DNA of 64,000 bases from Candidatus Sysuiplasma jiujiangense (GTDB taxonomy: Archaea > Thermoplasmatota > Thermoplasmata > Sysuiplasmatales > Sysuiplasmataceae). The DNA lies in contig JAHEAD010000011.1 of NCBI GenBank assembly GCA_019721075.1, forward strand, positions 27,987 to 91,986, in the 5' to 3' direction. Within the stretch, counting starts at the first letter, position 1. The number at the start of each line of letters is the position of its first letter. The notes beneath the pieces were generated by a model. That model had not been told where the DNA came from. It saw nothing but the letters and a program-made list of their open reading frames with translations, and ran no database searches. Shown in pieces: positions 45,424-55,165 of the stretch. Both the position numbers and the translations under genes were made by a program.

Positions 45424-46416
45424 TCAAACGAACGAATACGCATCCCCGAGTGGTTTCCACCACCAGCTGTTACCCACATACCACTTCACTGTTTCTGAGA
45501 GGGCCTGATCGAAGGTAAGCGAGGGTTTCCATCCCAGCTCCTTTCTGAGTTTGGTGTCGTCGAGCGCATAACGCCTGTCGTGTCCGGGCCTGTCGCGGAT
45601 GTACTCTATCCTGTCTTCGCCGTATCCCATAATCGAAAGCAGCTTCCTCGTGAGTTCTATATTCGAAAGTTCATTCCTCCCGGAGACCAGATAAGTCCCG
45701 CCTTCCTTTCCCTTCCTGACAATTGCGTCAATGGCAGAACAGTGGTCGCTGACATGTATCCAGTCCCGGACATTCAGGCCGTCTCCGTAAACCGGCACTT
45801 TTTTGCCGGCGAGAAGCATCGTTATGAAACGCGGAATTATCTTCTCCGGGTGCTGGAAAGGACCGAAGTTGTTTCCGCAATTTGAAATGGTTGCCTTCAG
45901 GCCGAATGTCTCGGCGTATGCCCTGACCAGATGGTCTGAGGATGCTTTGCTTGCGGCGTAGGGACTCCGCGGGTTGTAGCAGGTCTTCTCGGTGAATTTG
46001 GTTGCTGAGTTGAGCGGCAGCGAGCCGAACACCTCATCTGTGGAAACGTGATGGAATCTGCCGACGTCAAATTTCCTCGCCGCTTCCAGCATGGTGAGCG
46101 TCCCGTTTACGTTTGTCCTGATGAAATCGTCCGGGGCGTCAATTGACCTGTCCACGTGCGATTCCGCTGCCAGATGGATGACCGCATCGGCATCCTTCAG
46201 CGCAGCAGCCACGTCCTCCCTGCTGCATATATCACCCTTCCGGAATTCCACCTTTCCCTGATCAATCAGCGGCCTGATGGATTCAATGTGGCCGGCATAT
46301 GTGAGCTTGTCAAGGCACACTATGTTGTCCCCGGGATACTTCAGGCTCCAGTAGTGCAGGAGGTTTGAGCCGATGAAGCCTGCACCTCCTGTAACAAGCA
46401 GCTTCATCGGAGGCAC
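45424..46416 (-). CDS. rfbB: dTDP-glucose 4,6-dehydratase
   Basis: A 330-residue SDR enzyme, second step of dTDP-rhamnose synthesis. MKLLVTGGAGFIGSNLLHYW is the NAD site, HVSTDEVFG the active-site Thr-Asp-Glu, YAASKASSDH the YxxxK, and YLVSGRNELSN the C-terminal part. RPGHDRRYALD is diagnostic for RfbB. It is divergent from rfbC, rfbD and rfbA, with about 80 bp between starts. Confidence 0.92.
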   Translation of the reverse strand: MPPMKLLVTGGAGFIGSNLLHYWSLKYPGDNIVCLDKLTYAGHIESIRPLIDQGKVEFRKGDICSREDVAAALKDADAVIHLAAESHVDRSIDAPDDFIRTNVNGTLTMLEAARKFDVGRFHHVSTDEVFGSLPLNSATKFTEKTCYNPRSPYAASKASSDHLVRAYAETFGLKATISNCGNNFGPFQHPEKIIPRFITMLLAGKKVPVYGDGLNVRDWIHVSDHCSAIDAIVRKGKEGGTYLVSGRNELSNIELTRKLLSIMGYGEDRIEYIRDRPGHDRRYALDDTKLRKELGWKPSLTFDQALSETVKWYVGNSWWWKPLGDAYSFV

Positions 46417-46495
46417 CTATCTACTAAGTGATATTTATCAGGGATTGATTATCCTGTCCACAGGAGAAGGCAGTTTCAAATATGTGCCGTGAAGG

Positions 46496-47023
46496 ATGCG
46501 TGATGCCGTGTTAGATGGTATTGAAGTCATAGACCTGAGGAAAAACGCTGATGAAAGAGGCTCATTTACCGAAATAATGAGGGAAGACTGGAACGACTTT
46601 CTGCATGGTGAAAGACCTGTCCAGTCGAACCTGTCCATTTCCTATCCTGGAATGATCAGGGCATGGCACAGGCATACGAGAGGGCAGTATGACATTTTCG
46701 TTGTGCTGAAGGGAGCGCTCAAAATATGCGCCTACAACGACGTTGAGGAAAAGAATATGGGAGAGCTCGTGGAAATAGTGGCGAGCGGCGAAAGACTCCA
46801 GGCAGTGAAGATAAACGGAAAGTACTGGCACGGAACGAAATGCGTAAGCCCTGTTCCGGCGGAGACCGTCTATTACGTTACGAGGCTCTACGACAGGGAA
46901 AGGCCCGATGAGCTCCGCAGGGCATGGAATGACCCTGCAATATTGCCGAAATCGATTAACGGAAATGTGCATGACCCGCGTGCCGGCAGGACCTGGGACT
47001 GGAACTCTCCCCCACATAAGTGA
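46496..47023 (+). CDS. rfbC: dTDP-4-dehydrorhamnose 3,5-epimerase-like
   Basis: A 175-residue RmlC-type cupin. DERGSFTEIMREDW, SYPGMIRAWHRHTRGQYDIFVVLKG and ETVYYVTRLYDRERPDE appear in order. The active-site His lies in IRAWHRH, and the conserved Tyr and Asp are near. It differs from bacterial RmlC in the WHRH context and may belong to an archaeal subgroup. It is first of a three-gene run with rfbD and rfbA. Confidence 0.8.
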   Translation: MRDAVLDGIEVIDLRKNADERGSFTEIMREDWNDFLHGERPVQSNLSISYPGMIRAWHRHTRGQYDIFVVLKGALKICAYNDVEEKNMGELVEIVASGERLQAVKINGKYWHGTKCVSPVPAETVYYVTRLYDRERPDELRRAWNDPAILPKSINGNVHDPRAGRTWDWNSPPHK

Positions 47024-47029
47024 AAAAGC

Positions 47030-47896
47030 ATGTCTTCGGACTACCTGGTCCTCGGGGGAAGCGGATTTGTCGGCAGCGAACTGGTCGGTCATTTTTCCTG
47101 TCCGGGCACGAGTTTTTCAGGCAGAGAAGGATTTATCAGATGCGACGCAACAGACACGAAGGACATCAGGAAGGTGCTCGATGACCTCCGGCCGGGTTTT
47201 ATAATCAACTCGGTCGGACTGGCCGATGTCGACATGGCAGAAACGAATCCCGGCCTGGCAGCCCTGCTCAACGAGGAAACCGTAAAGAACATCATGGCAC
47301 TGAAAAAAACATTCAAATTCAAATTTTTGCACATCTCGACGGACTACGTCTTCGACGGCACAAAGGGAAATTACAGCGAGAATGACAGAACGAATCCAGT
47401 CAATGTCTACGGCATTACAAAACTCGCCGGCGAGCAGAGGGCGCTGGAAGACAGCGATTCTATCATCGCCAGAATTTCAACCCCGTTCGGCAGGGGGCAG
47501 GGCAGCACAAAGAAACAGTTTTTCCGTTTCGTCTATGAACGGCTGAAGGAGGGTAAAGAAGTAAATGCCGTCAACGATCAGTTTGTTACTTCCACTTACC
47601 TGCCTGATCTCGCAAATGCGGCTGATAGATTATTTGAAAGAGATGCCAGCGGCATATTCCATATCGGCGGCCCTGACCGTCTGAGCAGGTACGAATTTGC
47701 GCGCGAGGTGGCAGAAACAGCAGGTTTCGACGGCGATCTGGTGAAACCCATTTCGTCTGAAGAGATGAAGCAATGGAAGGCGAGGAGACCGCGCGATACC
47801 TCTCTTTCCCTGGAAAAATCTCTTGCCTTCGGCCTGAAATACACACGGACTGCTGATGCTCTGAAGGAACTCATTTCGCCGGGTGGCCGCCGGTAA
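47030..47896 (+). CDS. rfbD: dTDP-4-dehydrorhamnose reductase
   Basis: A 288-residue SDR enzyme, last step of dTDP-rhamnose synthesis. YLVLGGSGFVGSELVGHF is the cofactor motif, STDYVFDGTKGNYSE the active-site part, and YGITKLAGEQ the YxxxK. The start is 6 bp after the rfbC stop. RmlD normally has GxxGxxG with LGATGQLG; this GGSGFVG form is common in archaea. Confidence 0.88.
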   Translation: MSSDYLVLGGSGFVGSELVGHFSCPGTSFSGREGFIRCDATDTKDIRKVLDDLRPGFIINSVGLADVDMAETNPGLAALLNEETVKNIMALKKTFKFKFLHISTDYVFDGTKGNYSENDRTNPVNVYGITKLAGEQRALEDSDSIIARISTPFGRGQGSTKKQFFRFVYERLKEGKEVNAVNDQFVTSTYLPDLANAADRLFERDASGIFHIGGPDRLSRYEFAREVAETAGFDGDLVKPISSEEMKQWKARRPRDTSLSLEKSLAFGLKYTRTADALKELISPGGRR

Positions 47897-47952
47897 ATAT
47901 GGAAATGACGGACCTAGAAGTGTTTTTTTAGAACATTGGTGTTCCTCGGTCG

Positions 47953-49020
47953 ATGAAAGGCGTTCTTCTGCATGGCGGAAGCGGAACCCGTCTCAGGCCA
48001 ATTACGCACACCGAGGTCAAGCAGTTGCTGCCGGTCGCAGGAAAACCTGTGAGCCAGTATGCGCTTGAAGACATGGTTGCGGCCGGAATAAGCGAGATAA
48101 ACATAATAGTGGGGAGCGTTGGCGCGGATGCCGTGAAGCGCCATTACGGTGACGGCTCACAGTGGAACATCTCCATCACATACACATATCAGCCGGAACC
48201 GCTGGGCATTGCGCATGCAGTCGGCCTGACAGAGCGTTTCGTCGGGAACGAGCCGTTCGTCGTGTATCTTGGCGATAACATACTGCACAGCGGAATCGCG
48301 AAGCTGAGGGAATCGTTCGACGGCGGGCATTTTGATGCGCTTGTCGCCCTGTGCCGTGTCGCGAGGCCGGAGAGCTATGGAGTTGCTGAAATCGAAAATG
48401 GAAGAATTGCCAGACTTGTTGAGAAACCAAAAAATCCGAAATCGGATCTGGCGCTAGTCGGGGTCTATTTTTTCAGAAAGTCCATATTCGACATGATACG
48501 GACATTGAAACCTTCGAAGAGAGGAGAGCTGGAAATTACCGAGGCGCTGCAGGCTCTTATAGACGGCGGGCATCCCGTCGGGTATCATGAAATAAAGGGG
48601 TGGTGGAAGGATACGGGAACAATGGAGGAGATACTTGACGCGAACCGGCTGGTCCTCGACGACATACAGAGACAGGTAGACAGTGATACACACGCGCAGA
48701 ACCTCATCGGCCGCGTCAGAATTATGAAAGGCTCATCGGTTGACGATAAATCTGTTGTCAAGGGTCCCTGCCATATCGGCGCCAACACGAGGATAGTCTC
48801 TTCGATAATCGGACCCAATACAAGCATTGGAAACAACTGCATTATCGAAGGCGTTGAGATAGAGGACTCCATCGTCATGGACGATTGCAGGATCGATGGC
48901 AAGGACAGCGTTCGCCTCTACGAGAGCATAATCGGCGCGTCCTGCACTATAACAAGGAACGACGGCATCAAGAAGGCTTCCAGGATGATTGTCGGAAGAG
49001 ATTCAAACATAATGCTGTGA
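47953..49020 (+). CDS. rfbA: Glucose-1-phosphate thymidylyltransferase (long form)
   Basis: A 355-residue nucleotidyltransferase making dTDP-glucose. KGVLLHGGSGTRLRPIT is the nucleotide site (HGG where AGG is usual), and VYLGDNILHSGI and VEKPKNPKS follow. The last 100 residues form a left-handed beta-helix with hexapeptide-like repeats (VVKGPCHIGANTRIVSSIIG), the long, StrD-like archaeal form. It ends the rfbCDA run. Confidence 0.88.
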   Translation: MKGVLLHGGSGTRLRPITHTEVKQLLPVAGKPVSQYALEDMVAAGISEINIIVGSVGADAVKRHYGDGSQWNISITYTYQPEPLGIAHAVGLTERFVGNEPFVVYLGDNILHSGIAKLRESFDGGHFDALVALCRVARPESYGVAEIENGRIARLVEKPKNPKSDLALVGVYFFRKSIFDMIRTLKPSKRGELEITEALQALIDGGHPVGYHEIKGWWKDTGTMEEILDANRLVLDDIQRQVDSDTHAQNLIGRVRIMKGSSVDDKSVVKGPCHIGANTRIVSSIIGPNTSIGNNCIIEGVEIEDSIVMDDCRIDGKDSVRLYESIIGASCTITRNDGIKKASRMIVGRDSNIML

Positions 49021-49113
49021 ACGGGAGCGTAAGCACTTCAGAAGTGCAATACTGAGAGAAGGTACAGGCAGACAGAAACAGCTGCGGAGTGCACCTGCGG
49101 CCCGTCTTCCCCG

Positions 49114-50328
49114 TCATCCCTGTCTCCTGAAAAAGAAGTAATAGAGCACAGGATCGAAGATTGATATCAGCCCGGCGGATGCAAAAGCAAGCGCGGAAAT
49201 GCCTATTGCGAAAAGAACGCCGCTGAGACTCGCTGCGATGCCGAACGGTATCCGGCGTGCAATGCCTGTGATTCCTGCGCCTCTCGCCCTCTCCGAAGGA
49301 TGAAAAAGCTGCATCGAAAAGCTCTGCCTGAGCGGTATGGTCATGCTGTAGAGACCTGTACGCACAACAAACAGTGCCGCGGCTGCCGCAATCGAGCCGG
49401 AAAACGGTATGGCAATGAGCAGAACGGAACTCAGTCCGCGGAAAAACGTTATGCCCCTTATTCTTCCGACAGAGCCCTCCACGCGCGTCGCAAGGAGAAC
49501 CGCGAGAGCCGTGCCAAGATAGGAGAGCGAGTAGATGACAGATATCTGCCCGTCGGTGGCATGCATTATGTCGCTGAACCATATCGGGATGAAAGGCATT
49601 ATCAGTCCCAGCCCTACACTTCCAAACAGACCGGACAGTGCGATGCGCCCTATGCCATGAGCAGATTTAACAGGAACAACAGCCGATCCCTTCTCTGCCG
49701 GTTTATCGCTGAACTTCATAAGAAAAATGAACAGGAAGCTTGTTATAGAGAAGACGAGACCGGTAAGAAAGAGTATTCTGAAGTACTCCTGGCGGAATGT
49801 AAATGCGGAGACCGCCGTTGAGAACAACGATCCCGCAAGCGCCGCAAACACGGCACCGGACATGAGAAGGCCAAAGGATCGTGTCCTGCTTTCATCGGTT
49901 GTGAGATCCGCAAGAAGTGATGTCTGGAGCGGTGCAATGGGACCGCCGCCCGAACCGCCGCCTATCCCGCCTGTAAAACTGACTCCAAGGAGTGAAGTTA
50001 TGAAAATATCCGGTATGCTGCGCAGCGTGAGCAGCAGTAGCATCATTGCAGGGAAGAGCAGGGACAGCAGTATGAGCATCCTCCGTCTTCCGTAGAAGTC
50101 CCCGAGGAAACCGCTCACTGTGGACAGCGCTGCGCTGGCAATAGTCGCAACGAGAGCGTAAATGCCGATGTCGATGTATGACATTCCGATGAAGCGCAGA
50201 TAAAGCGGAAGGACGAAACTCACATAACCGAATGCGAAACTCCTGGATATCCTGTAGCCCAGAAGCATTCTTATGAAATGGGTATTGCTGCCTGCACCGG
50301 CATTGTCAAAATGCAATGCGCTTTCCAT
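49114..50328 (-). CDS. MFS transporter
   Basis: A 404-residue, 12-helix transporter with motif A as GFLDGDFYGRRR-like GFLGDFYGRRRMLIL after helix 2. A Gly/Pro-rich stretch (FTGGIGGGSGGGPIAPLQ) is in helix 4. The C-terminus is basic. It converges on rfbA. It could export a drug or sugar; no link to the rhamnose genes is required. Confidence 0.78.
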   Translation of the reverse strand: MESALHFDNAGAGSNTHFIRMLLGYRISRSFAFGYVSFVLPLYLRFIGMSYIDIGIYALVATIASAALSTVSGFLGDFYGRRRMLILLSLLFPAMMLLLLTLRSIPDIFITSLLGVSFTGGIGGGSGGGPIAPLQTSLLADLTTDESRTRSFGLLMSGAVFAALAGSLFSTAVSAFTFRQEYFRILFLTGLVFSITSFLFIFLMKFSDKPAEKGSAVVPVKSAHGIGRIALSGLFGSVGLGLIMPFIPIWFSDIMHATDGQISVIYSLSYLGTALAVLLATRVEGSVGRIRGITFFRGLSSVLLIAIPFSGSIAAAAALFVVRTGLYSMTIPLRQSFSMQLFHPSERARGAGITGIARRIPFGIAASLSGVLFAIGISALAFASAGLISIFDPVLYYFFFRRQG

Positions 50329-51031
50329 TTAAATCACTTCAGTACTGGTCCTGTTTTAATGCGCGGCGGACAATTCCAAGACCGCTCTTTGTTTTAATAG
50401 TTTGAGATCCGCATTGAATTTATTTGGAAACATGGAAATGTGGATTGAAGCCGCCGGGCTGAGCAATGATTTAATCTCCCTCCGGCCGAAGACAGGATGA
50501 AAAATCCAGAGCAACGATCATTTGCTCGAACGGATATCCGCCGGATATCAGGCACAGCATGTCTCAAATGCAACGAGAAAAGTCAGCAGAAGAATCGATT
50601 ATTGATCGGGAGACAGTTTGTTTTGCCTGACTGCTGCCGGATCAAATCCATGGCAGATATCGGTATGCGTTAATTTCGGACAGGGCAGCTTCGGCGGGTC
50701 TTTTCAAGTGGGGAAGATTGAAAGAGAGTTGCGCAACTAATCCCTGGAAGGGCAGTCAATATTGTTCGCAAATATCCATTCTTCGTCCAGTTTGCCGGCA
50801 TTCATTACGCATCATGCATAACAGGTCGCTTGGGTTGAAGGCCAGATGCTGTGGATGCCATCAGATCTGAACAATACGGCAGAATATAACGGTCCACTGT
50901 GGTTTTAACTGTTCTGTGGCACAGAAATAACGATGGATACTGGTAGCAGCATAATTGCTTCGTTCCGTAATACAAACTCGGCTTAAAAATGAATTAAATA
51001 CTTCCTTTGAGATGTACGGTCGGGGAAAATA
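50329..51031. other. Long intergenic region, no gene recognised
   Basis: About 700 bp. A palindrome GATATCCG-C-CGGATATC is at 50533-50549 and a TATA-like GGCTTAAAAATGAATTAAATAC near 50983, about 35 bp before the S53 protease ATG. No frame resembles a gene. The rest is unexplained. Confidence 0.4.
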
Positions 51032-52279
51032 ATGGGTCGTAAATTGATCTCTGCACTTACAGTGCTGATTTTTGTAATGATGGCTGCAATACCGCTGGTT
51101 GCAACCCAGCAGAACACCGCAATGAACGGAGAAACCATAATGCACACATTCATAACAGGTGTTTCCTCGGGAAACGGAAAAGGACCGAGTGGCGGTCCGG
51201 GCGGCCCAGGGTCTTCCGGGCCTTCATCATATCCTGCATATACACCAGGACAGATATTCTTCGCCTACAACTACAGTGCAAAATACCGCGGGAACAGAGA
51301 GACGATTGCGATTATAGATGCATATGGGAGCCCGTCCATACAGAACGATGTGAATGTATTCGATTCCCAGTTTAGCCTTCCATCCATCAGCCTCACAATC
51401 CTTACACCATTCGGCAAGGTAGGAAGAAACTCAGGATGGGCACTCGAGACATCACTCGATGTGGAATGGTCGCATGCGATGGCGCCAAACGCAAGCATTC
51501 TGCTGATAGAGACACCTTCCGCATCATCAACCTACCTCATAACCGATTCCGTCAACTACGTAGTGAACCATACAAGCGCCAATGTCGTTTCTATGTCATG
51601 GGGAACAGCCGAGAGCGGTCTAACAGCCTCAGAACTGGCGCAGTACTCGTCCACATTTGCCTATGCCGAAAATCATGGGCTCATACTTGTCGCTGCATCC
51701 GGAGACAGCGGTGCGAATGACGGCACCTCTTCTCCGACGGTAAACTATCCGGCTTCCGATCCGAGCGTTGTCGGGGCGGGCGGAACCACTCTGAATCTTA
51801 CAGATATAACTTCCACAAGCGCAACGTACTCATACGAATATGCGTGGAATTCCTCCGGCGGCGGCGTTAGCTCCTACTTCCCTCTGCCGTCATACCAATC
51901 AGCTGCTGGGATAAAGGCTTCCGGAAGGGGCGTTCCTGATGTATCTTACGATGCCAATCCGAACACAGGCTTCTGGATATACGACAGCACTACCTATGAA
52001 GGACTGAAAGGATGGATACAGGTTGGAGGGACAAGCGCTTCTTCGCCGCAATGGGCTGCAATCTTTGCAGAAGCGCAGCAAGCACTGGGAACCACATCCT
52101 TCAATGGCGCATATGTCCATCAGGATCTCTATTCTGTTTACAGCAGCTCAACTGAATATGCGGCTGCATTCCATGACATAACCATTGGGTACAACGGATA
52201 TTACTATGCCGGACAGGGATATGATGAAGTAACGGGAATAGGGTCTCCAAATGTCGGTGCACTCATAGAATATCTGTAA
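51032..52279 (+). CDS. Secreted S53 peptidase (sedolisin/kumamolisin-like)
   Basis: A 415-residue acid serine-carboxyl protease. A signal peptide (ISALTVLIFVMMAAIPLVAT) and a Gly/Ser/Pro-rich linker precede the catalytic domain. Active-site Glu139 and Asp143 are in WALETSLDVEW, the oxyanion Asp in ASGDSGAND, Ser in GGTSASSPQWAA, and the Ca site is DITIGYNGYYYAGQGYDEVTGIGSP. The long N-terminal propeptide typical of S53 is absent. Works outside the cell at low pH, probably in nutrition. Confidence 0.9.
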   Translation: MGRKLISALTVLIFVMMAAIPLVATQQNTAMNGETIMHTFITGVSSGNGKGPSGGPGGPGSSGPSSYPAYTPGQIFFAYNYSAKYRGNRETIAIIDAYGSPSIQNDVNVFDSQFSLPSISLTILTPFGKVGRNSGWALETSLDVEWSHAMAPNASILLIETPSASSTYLITDSVNYVVNHTSANVVSMSWGTAESGLTASELAQYSSTFAYAENHGLILVAASGDSGANDGTSSPTVNYPASDPSVVGAGGTTLNLTDITSTSATYSYEYAWNSSGGGVSSYFPLPSYQSAAGIKASGRGVPDVSYDANPNTGFWIYDSTTYEGLKGWIQVGGTSASSPQWAAIFAEAQQALGTTSFNGAYVHQDLYSVYSSSTEYAAAFHDITIGYNGYYYAGQGYDEVTGIGSPNVGALIEYL

Positions 52280-52632
52280 GCTGACTTGAAACTGAATTTC
52301 CTGATAAACCATTTCCGCCATATTTTTCATTTCGCACTACGGCAATTAGCCTAACAATTATCCTAAAGATCTAAACGTTTCTTCAGTGCAGTTGCATCTT
52401 CAAATTCCAGGTCAACAGTTAAGATTTGAACCGGCAAAAACAGCTTCCGCTCAACCGCCCCAAAGACAGAACGGACAGAACGCAACGTGACGGTGTCGGA
52501 AAACACTTTCAGTGTAGACACGCGTTCCGGGCACCTTTGTTCCCTTATCCACATCCGTCACATCACAAGTGAATTCGCAATTTTGACTCACAGGAATCAA
52601 ATAACTCTAAATTCGAATACATACTGACGGTA
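52280..52632. other. Intergenic, no gene recognised
   Basis: About 350 bp after the S53 gene. A 63-codon minus-strand frame (52363-52554) has no recognisable domain. A plausible A/T-rich promoter (AAATAACTCTAAATTCGAATAC) precedes the next gene. Confidence 0.4.
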
Positions 52633-53028
52633 ATGAGTGAAAAGATGGTTAGCAGAGGAGTCGAAATCGGGATTCACCTTGCACCGGGCCTTGCAGATGA
52701 AGCGTTCGTGGCCCTCGCGCTTGGAAACTTGGCCGCCTACAAGCTCGCTTCGGAGCGAAAGGAAAGGCTGCAGTGGCAGGTGCTAAGGGTTACGGGAGGA
52801 GATGCGCACCATTTCAGGCTTGTCGTAAGACATCCCGACAGAATGATGGATCCGGGATTGCGCAAGAGACTGGAGGAACACATGATGGATATGTCATCAA
52901 TGTCAGAAGCGAAGCTGAAGGCAGCCTTCGACGAGGCGGAGAAGAACGGGCTGAAACCGTTGCCGCTGCGAACCGTTGCCGAAGATCTGGACTTATGGAG
53001 CGATAACTTCTGGAACTGGCTTGGATAA
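52633..53028 (+). CDS. Conserved-looking small protein of unknown function
   Basis: A 131-residue soluble protein, mostly helical with a central strand pair (LQWQVLRVTGGDAHHFRLVVRHPDRMMD). Acidic helices follow (LRKRLEEHMMDMSSMSEAKLKAAFDEAEKNG). The end is Trp-rich (DLWSDNFWNWLG). Coding composition is good. I do not recognise the family and the neighbours give no clue. Confidence 0.6.
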   Translation: MSEKMVSRGVEIGIHLAPGLADEAFVALALGNLAAYKLASERKERLQWQVLRVTGGDAHHFRLVVRHPDRMMDPGLRKRLEEHMMDMSSMSEAKLKAAFDEAEKNGLKPLPLRTVAEDLDLWSDNFWNWLG

Positions 53029-53956
53029 ACGGACAAAACGTGAAGAAATGTGTGATTTGAAATTCTGTCGTTCTTCACGACCTTCGATCGGCGAATGTTA
53101 AAAATATCTCCACTAATCAGAGTTGTTCTGAGGCCGTTGAAAACACACGCCGAATAAGGGAAATGACCGCTTCATAGCACTGTGCAGCAAACTGCAGATG
53201 CTTAGGTGGCTCGTTGATACAGTAATGCCCATGGTTATCAGAAGGAAGGGCTGACGAGCTAAGGCTGCTGGAACCAGTTTGGCAGGCTCTATGGATCGAC
53301 TGCAGTAGCGCATACAGACTGCAATCTCAAGCCGTGCCTTCAAGCATTTCGGCATATCGCTCGACTTCCTCTATTATAACCCTTCAAACTTTTCCAGATA
53401 CATATAGTCGCTTGATGACATAGACAACTTAATACCACAGAGGGGAAAGCAAAGGACTGCGGAAGGGACCTGCGTCTCATGTGCATCTCGCGCCTGTGCA
53501 GCAGAGATCTTAGCATACCGCCGCTCCACATGTCATATCCAGGCAACGCCCTCATGCACACAGTCGTCCTGAGGTGGGCATTGTTCAGGCGTTTCCTTCT
53601 CTTCGTCGTCTGTATGCCTGCAGCATCCTCATTTATGAATTCCGCAGTCTACTTTGAGAAGAACTGCATGCTGACTGCAAGTAGTTCCCCGACGGCGCCG
53701 ATGGGTGTGCCTTCACCCCTCATAGTTAATCACGAGCACAAGTCTGTTTTCGCGCTTGCGTGTTCAATCGTCCATAAATGCAGACGTGACGTATTCTGAT
53801 TGCATGAAAGCTGGATTCCCGGCTCTGGAGCCGTAATCATACCCATATCAAGGAAGGTTAACTTTTACTTGACTTCCCCCTTACTATAAGAAACTGTGAT
53901 GAAAACTTTCGACTCCCTACGATAATCATCGGAGTAAAGTATGAAACCTACCTGTC
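53029..53956. other. Long intergenic region with possible decayed transposase
   Basis: No supported gene in about 930 bp. On the minus strand near 53520-53710 fragments such as ELLAVSMQFFSK and TKRRKRLNNAHLRTTVCMRAL faintly resemble the C-terminal end of the transposase at 63817, in the same order. This is a weak reading and most of the stretch is unexplained. Confidence 0.25.
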
Positions 53957-55165
53957 TTACTCAAACATGCATATCGGAAGACAAGCCCAAGATTGCGGTT
54001 TCGCACCGAGACCCTGTCCTGTTATAGAGTTGAAATACTCACTGTAGTCACTTGCTGTCATTGCATTCAACGACTTTTCTGCCAATTCGTCTGCAAGATT
54101 GCTTCTTCCAGATCTTACAGCAGCCACCCAGAACAGGTAGTTCAATTGCGGCCATCCTGCACCTCTCCAATAACCGCCCGGCTCGAAGAATGGCTCTGAC
54201 TTGTCAGTTCCAGCCACACCAAACCTAGATTCAAGCCGTCCACCGATTTCGATATCTCTAAACGCTTTACTTACAGCGCCCCTATTTCTCGAAACCATGA
54301 CCGGAAGCAGTCCTTCAGCCGTCCTAGCCGATGAAGAATGTTTCCTCACAGAAGTCACGTCTTTCCAAGTGCCAAGCTCCTCATCCCACGACTTATCAAG
54401 TGCGTCGATTATCGATCCCGCCTGCTCAAGAAGTCTCTCGTTTCCAGTAACATGATATAGCTCAATCATATTGAAAGCGGTTAACGCGTTGAATGCCGCC
54501 GACTCAACAATGAACTGTGAACTTGAGATCGACGATCCAGTGGAAGAGCATTTAAGCGAACGCACAAACTCCGACTTTCGTTCCTTCCAGGCGATAGCGT
54601 CAAACTTCCCATTTGACCAGGAATCCCAGCGGGGAGAGCTCCCGCAGCCTGCCTCCGAAGGGTGGAGTATGAACAACAAGCCATCCGGCGCTCTTCTGTG
54701 AGTCATAAGAAAATTAAAGGCGTTCGCAGCCTTCTCTGCTAGACCAGTGACATCAATGCCAGATTCGTGCAGCAACCTTATTGAGTGACCGAACATCGGC
54801 GGCTGTGTTATGTCTGAATGACCCGGCTGCCTCCAGTCAGAAGTCGCAGCACTTGGATTGAATTGAAAACCCATGTGCGGGACAAAGCCATCCTTTAGCT
54901 GCCACCTGAAAACAGACGATAACTCGGTGATGGCTTTAGATTCATCTCCAATGGTCAACCAGATTATCGAATGAAAGCAGGAATCCCATAGCCAGCAGGC
55001 TGGGTATGACACGATATTTGGAGCAGTATATCCAAACTCGTTCCTCCAATTATGAAGCATGATTGCACGTGCTCTTTCCCGTATCTCGGAAGCATTGTTT
55101 ATCCGATGAATGTTTCTTCTTTCTTCTACAGCATCTGCAATATCAGCTTTTCTCTCCTGGTTCAT
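53957..55165 (-). CDS. (alpha/alpha)6-barrel glycosidase (GH63/trehalase-like)
   Basis: A 402-residue protein of the mannosylglycerate hydrolase/GH63/GH37-like superfamily. YPACWLWDSCFHSIIW holds a likely catalytic Asp, FVPHMGFQFNPSAATSDWRQPGHSDITQPP is substrate site, and PFFEPGGYWRGAGWPQLNYLFW carries the second conserved block. No signal peptide, so it acts in the cytoplasm. It lies upstream, in the same direction, of the sugar operon but is separated by an IS110 relic. Substrate could be an alpha-glucoside or mannosylglycerate. Confidence 0.78.
   Translation of the reverse strand: MNQERKADIADAVEERRNIHRINNASEIRERARAIMLHNWRNEFGYTAPNIVSYPACWLWDSCFHSIIWLTIGDESKAITELSSVFRWQLKDGFVPHMGFQFNPSAATSDWRQPGHSDITQPPMFGHSIRLLHESGIDVTGLAEKAANAFNFLMTHRRAPDGLLFILHPSEAGCGSSPRWDSWSNGKFDAIAWKERKSEFVRSLKCSSTGSSISSSQFIVESAAFNALTAFNMIELYHVTGNERLLEQAGSIIDALDKSWDEELGTWKDVTSVRKHSSSARTAEGLLPVMVSRNRGAVSKAFRDIEIGGRLESRFGVAGTDKSEPFFEPGGYWRGAGWPQLNYLFWVAAVRSGRSNLADELAEKSLNAMTASDYSEYFNSITGQGLGAKPQSWACLPICMFE

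Noticed and set aside
50533..50549. Palindrome as an operator
   Set aside because: It is far from any start codon or TATA box, so no role can be given; noted only as part of the intergenic region.
53479..53799. 106-codon plus-strand frame as a gene
   Set aside because: Composition is unlike protein and the opposite strand gives the better, though weak, transposase-like reading.
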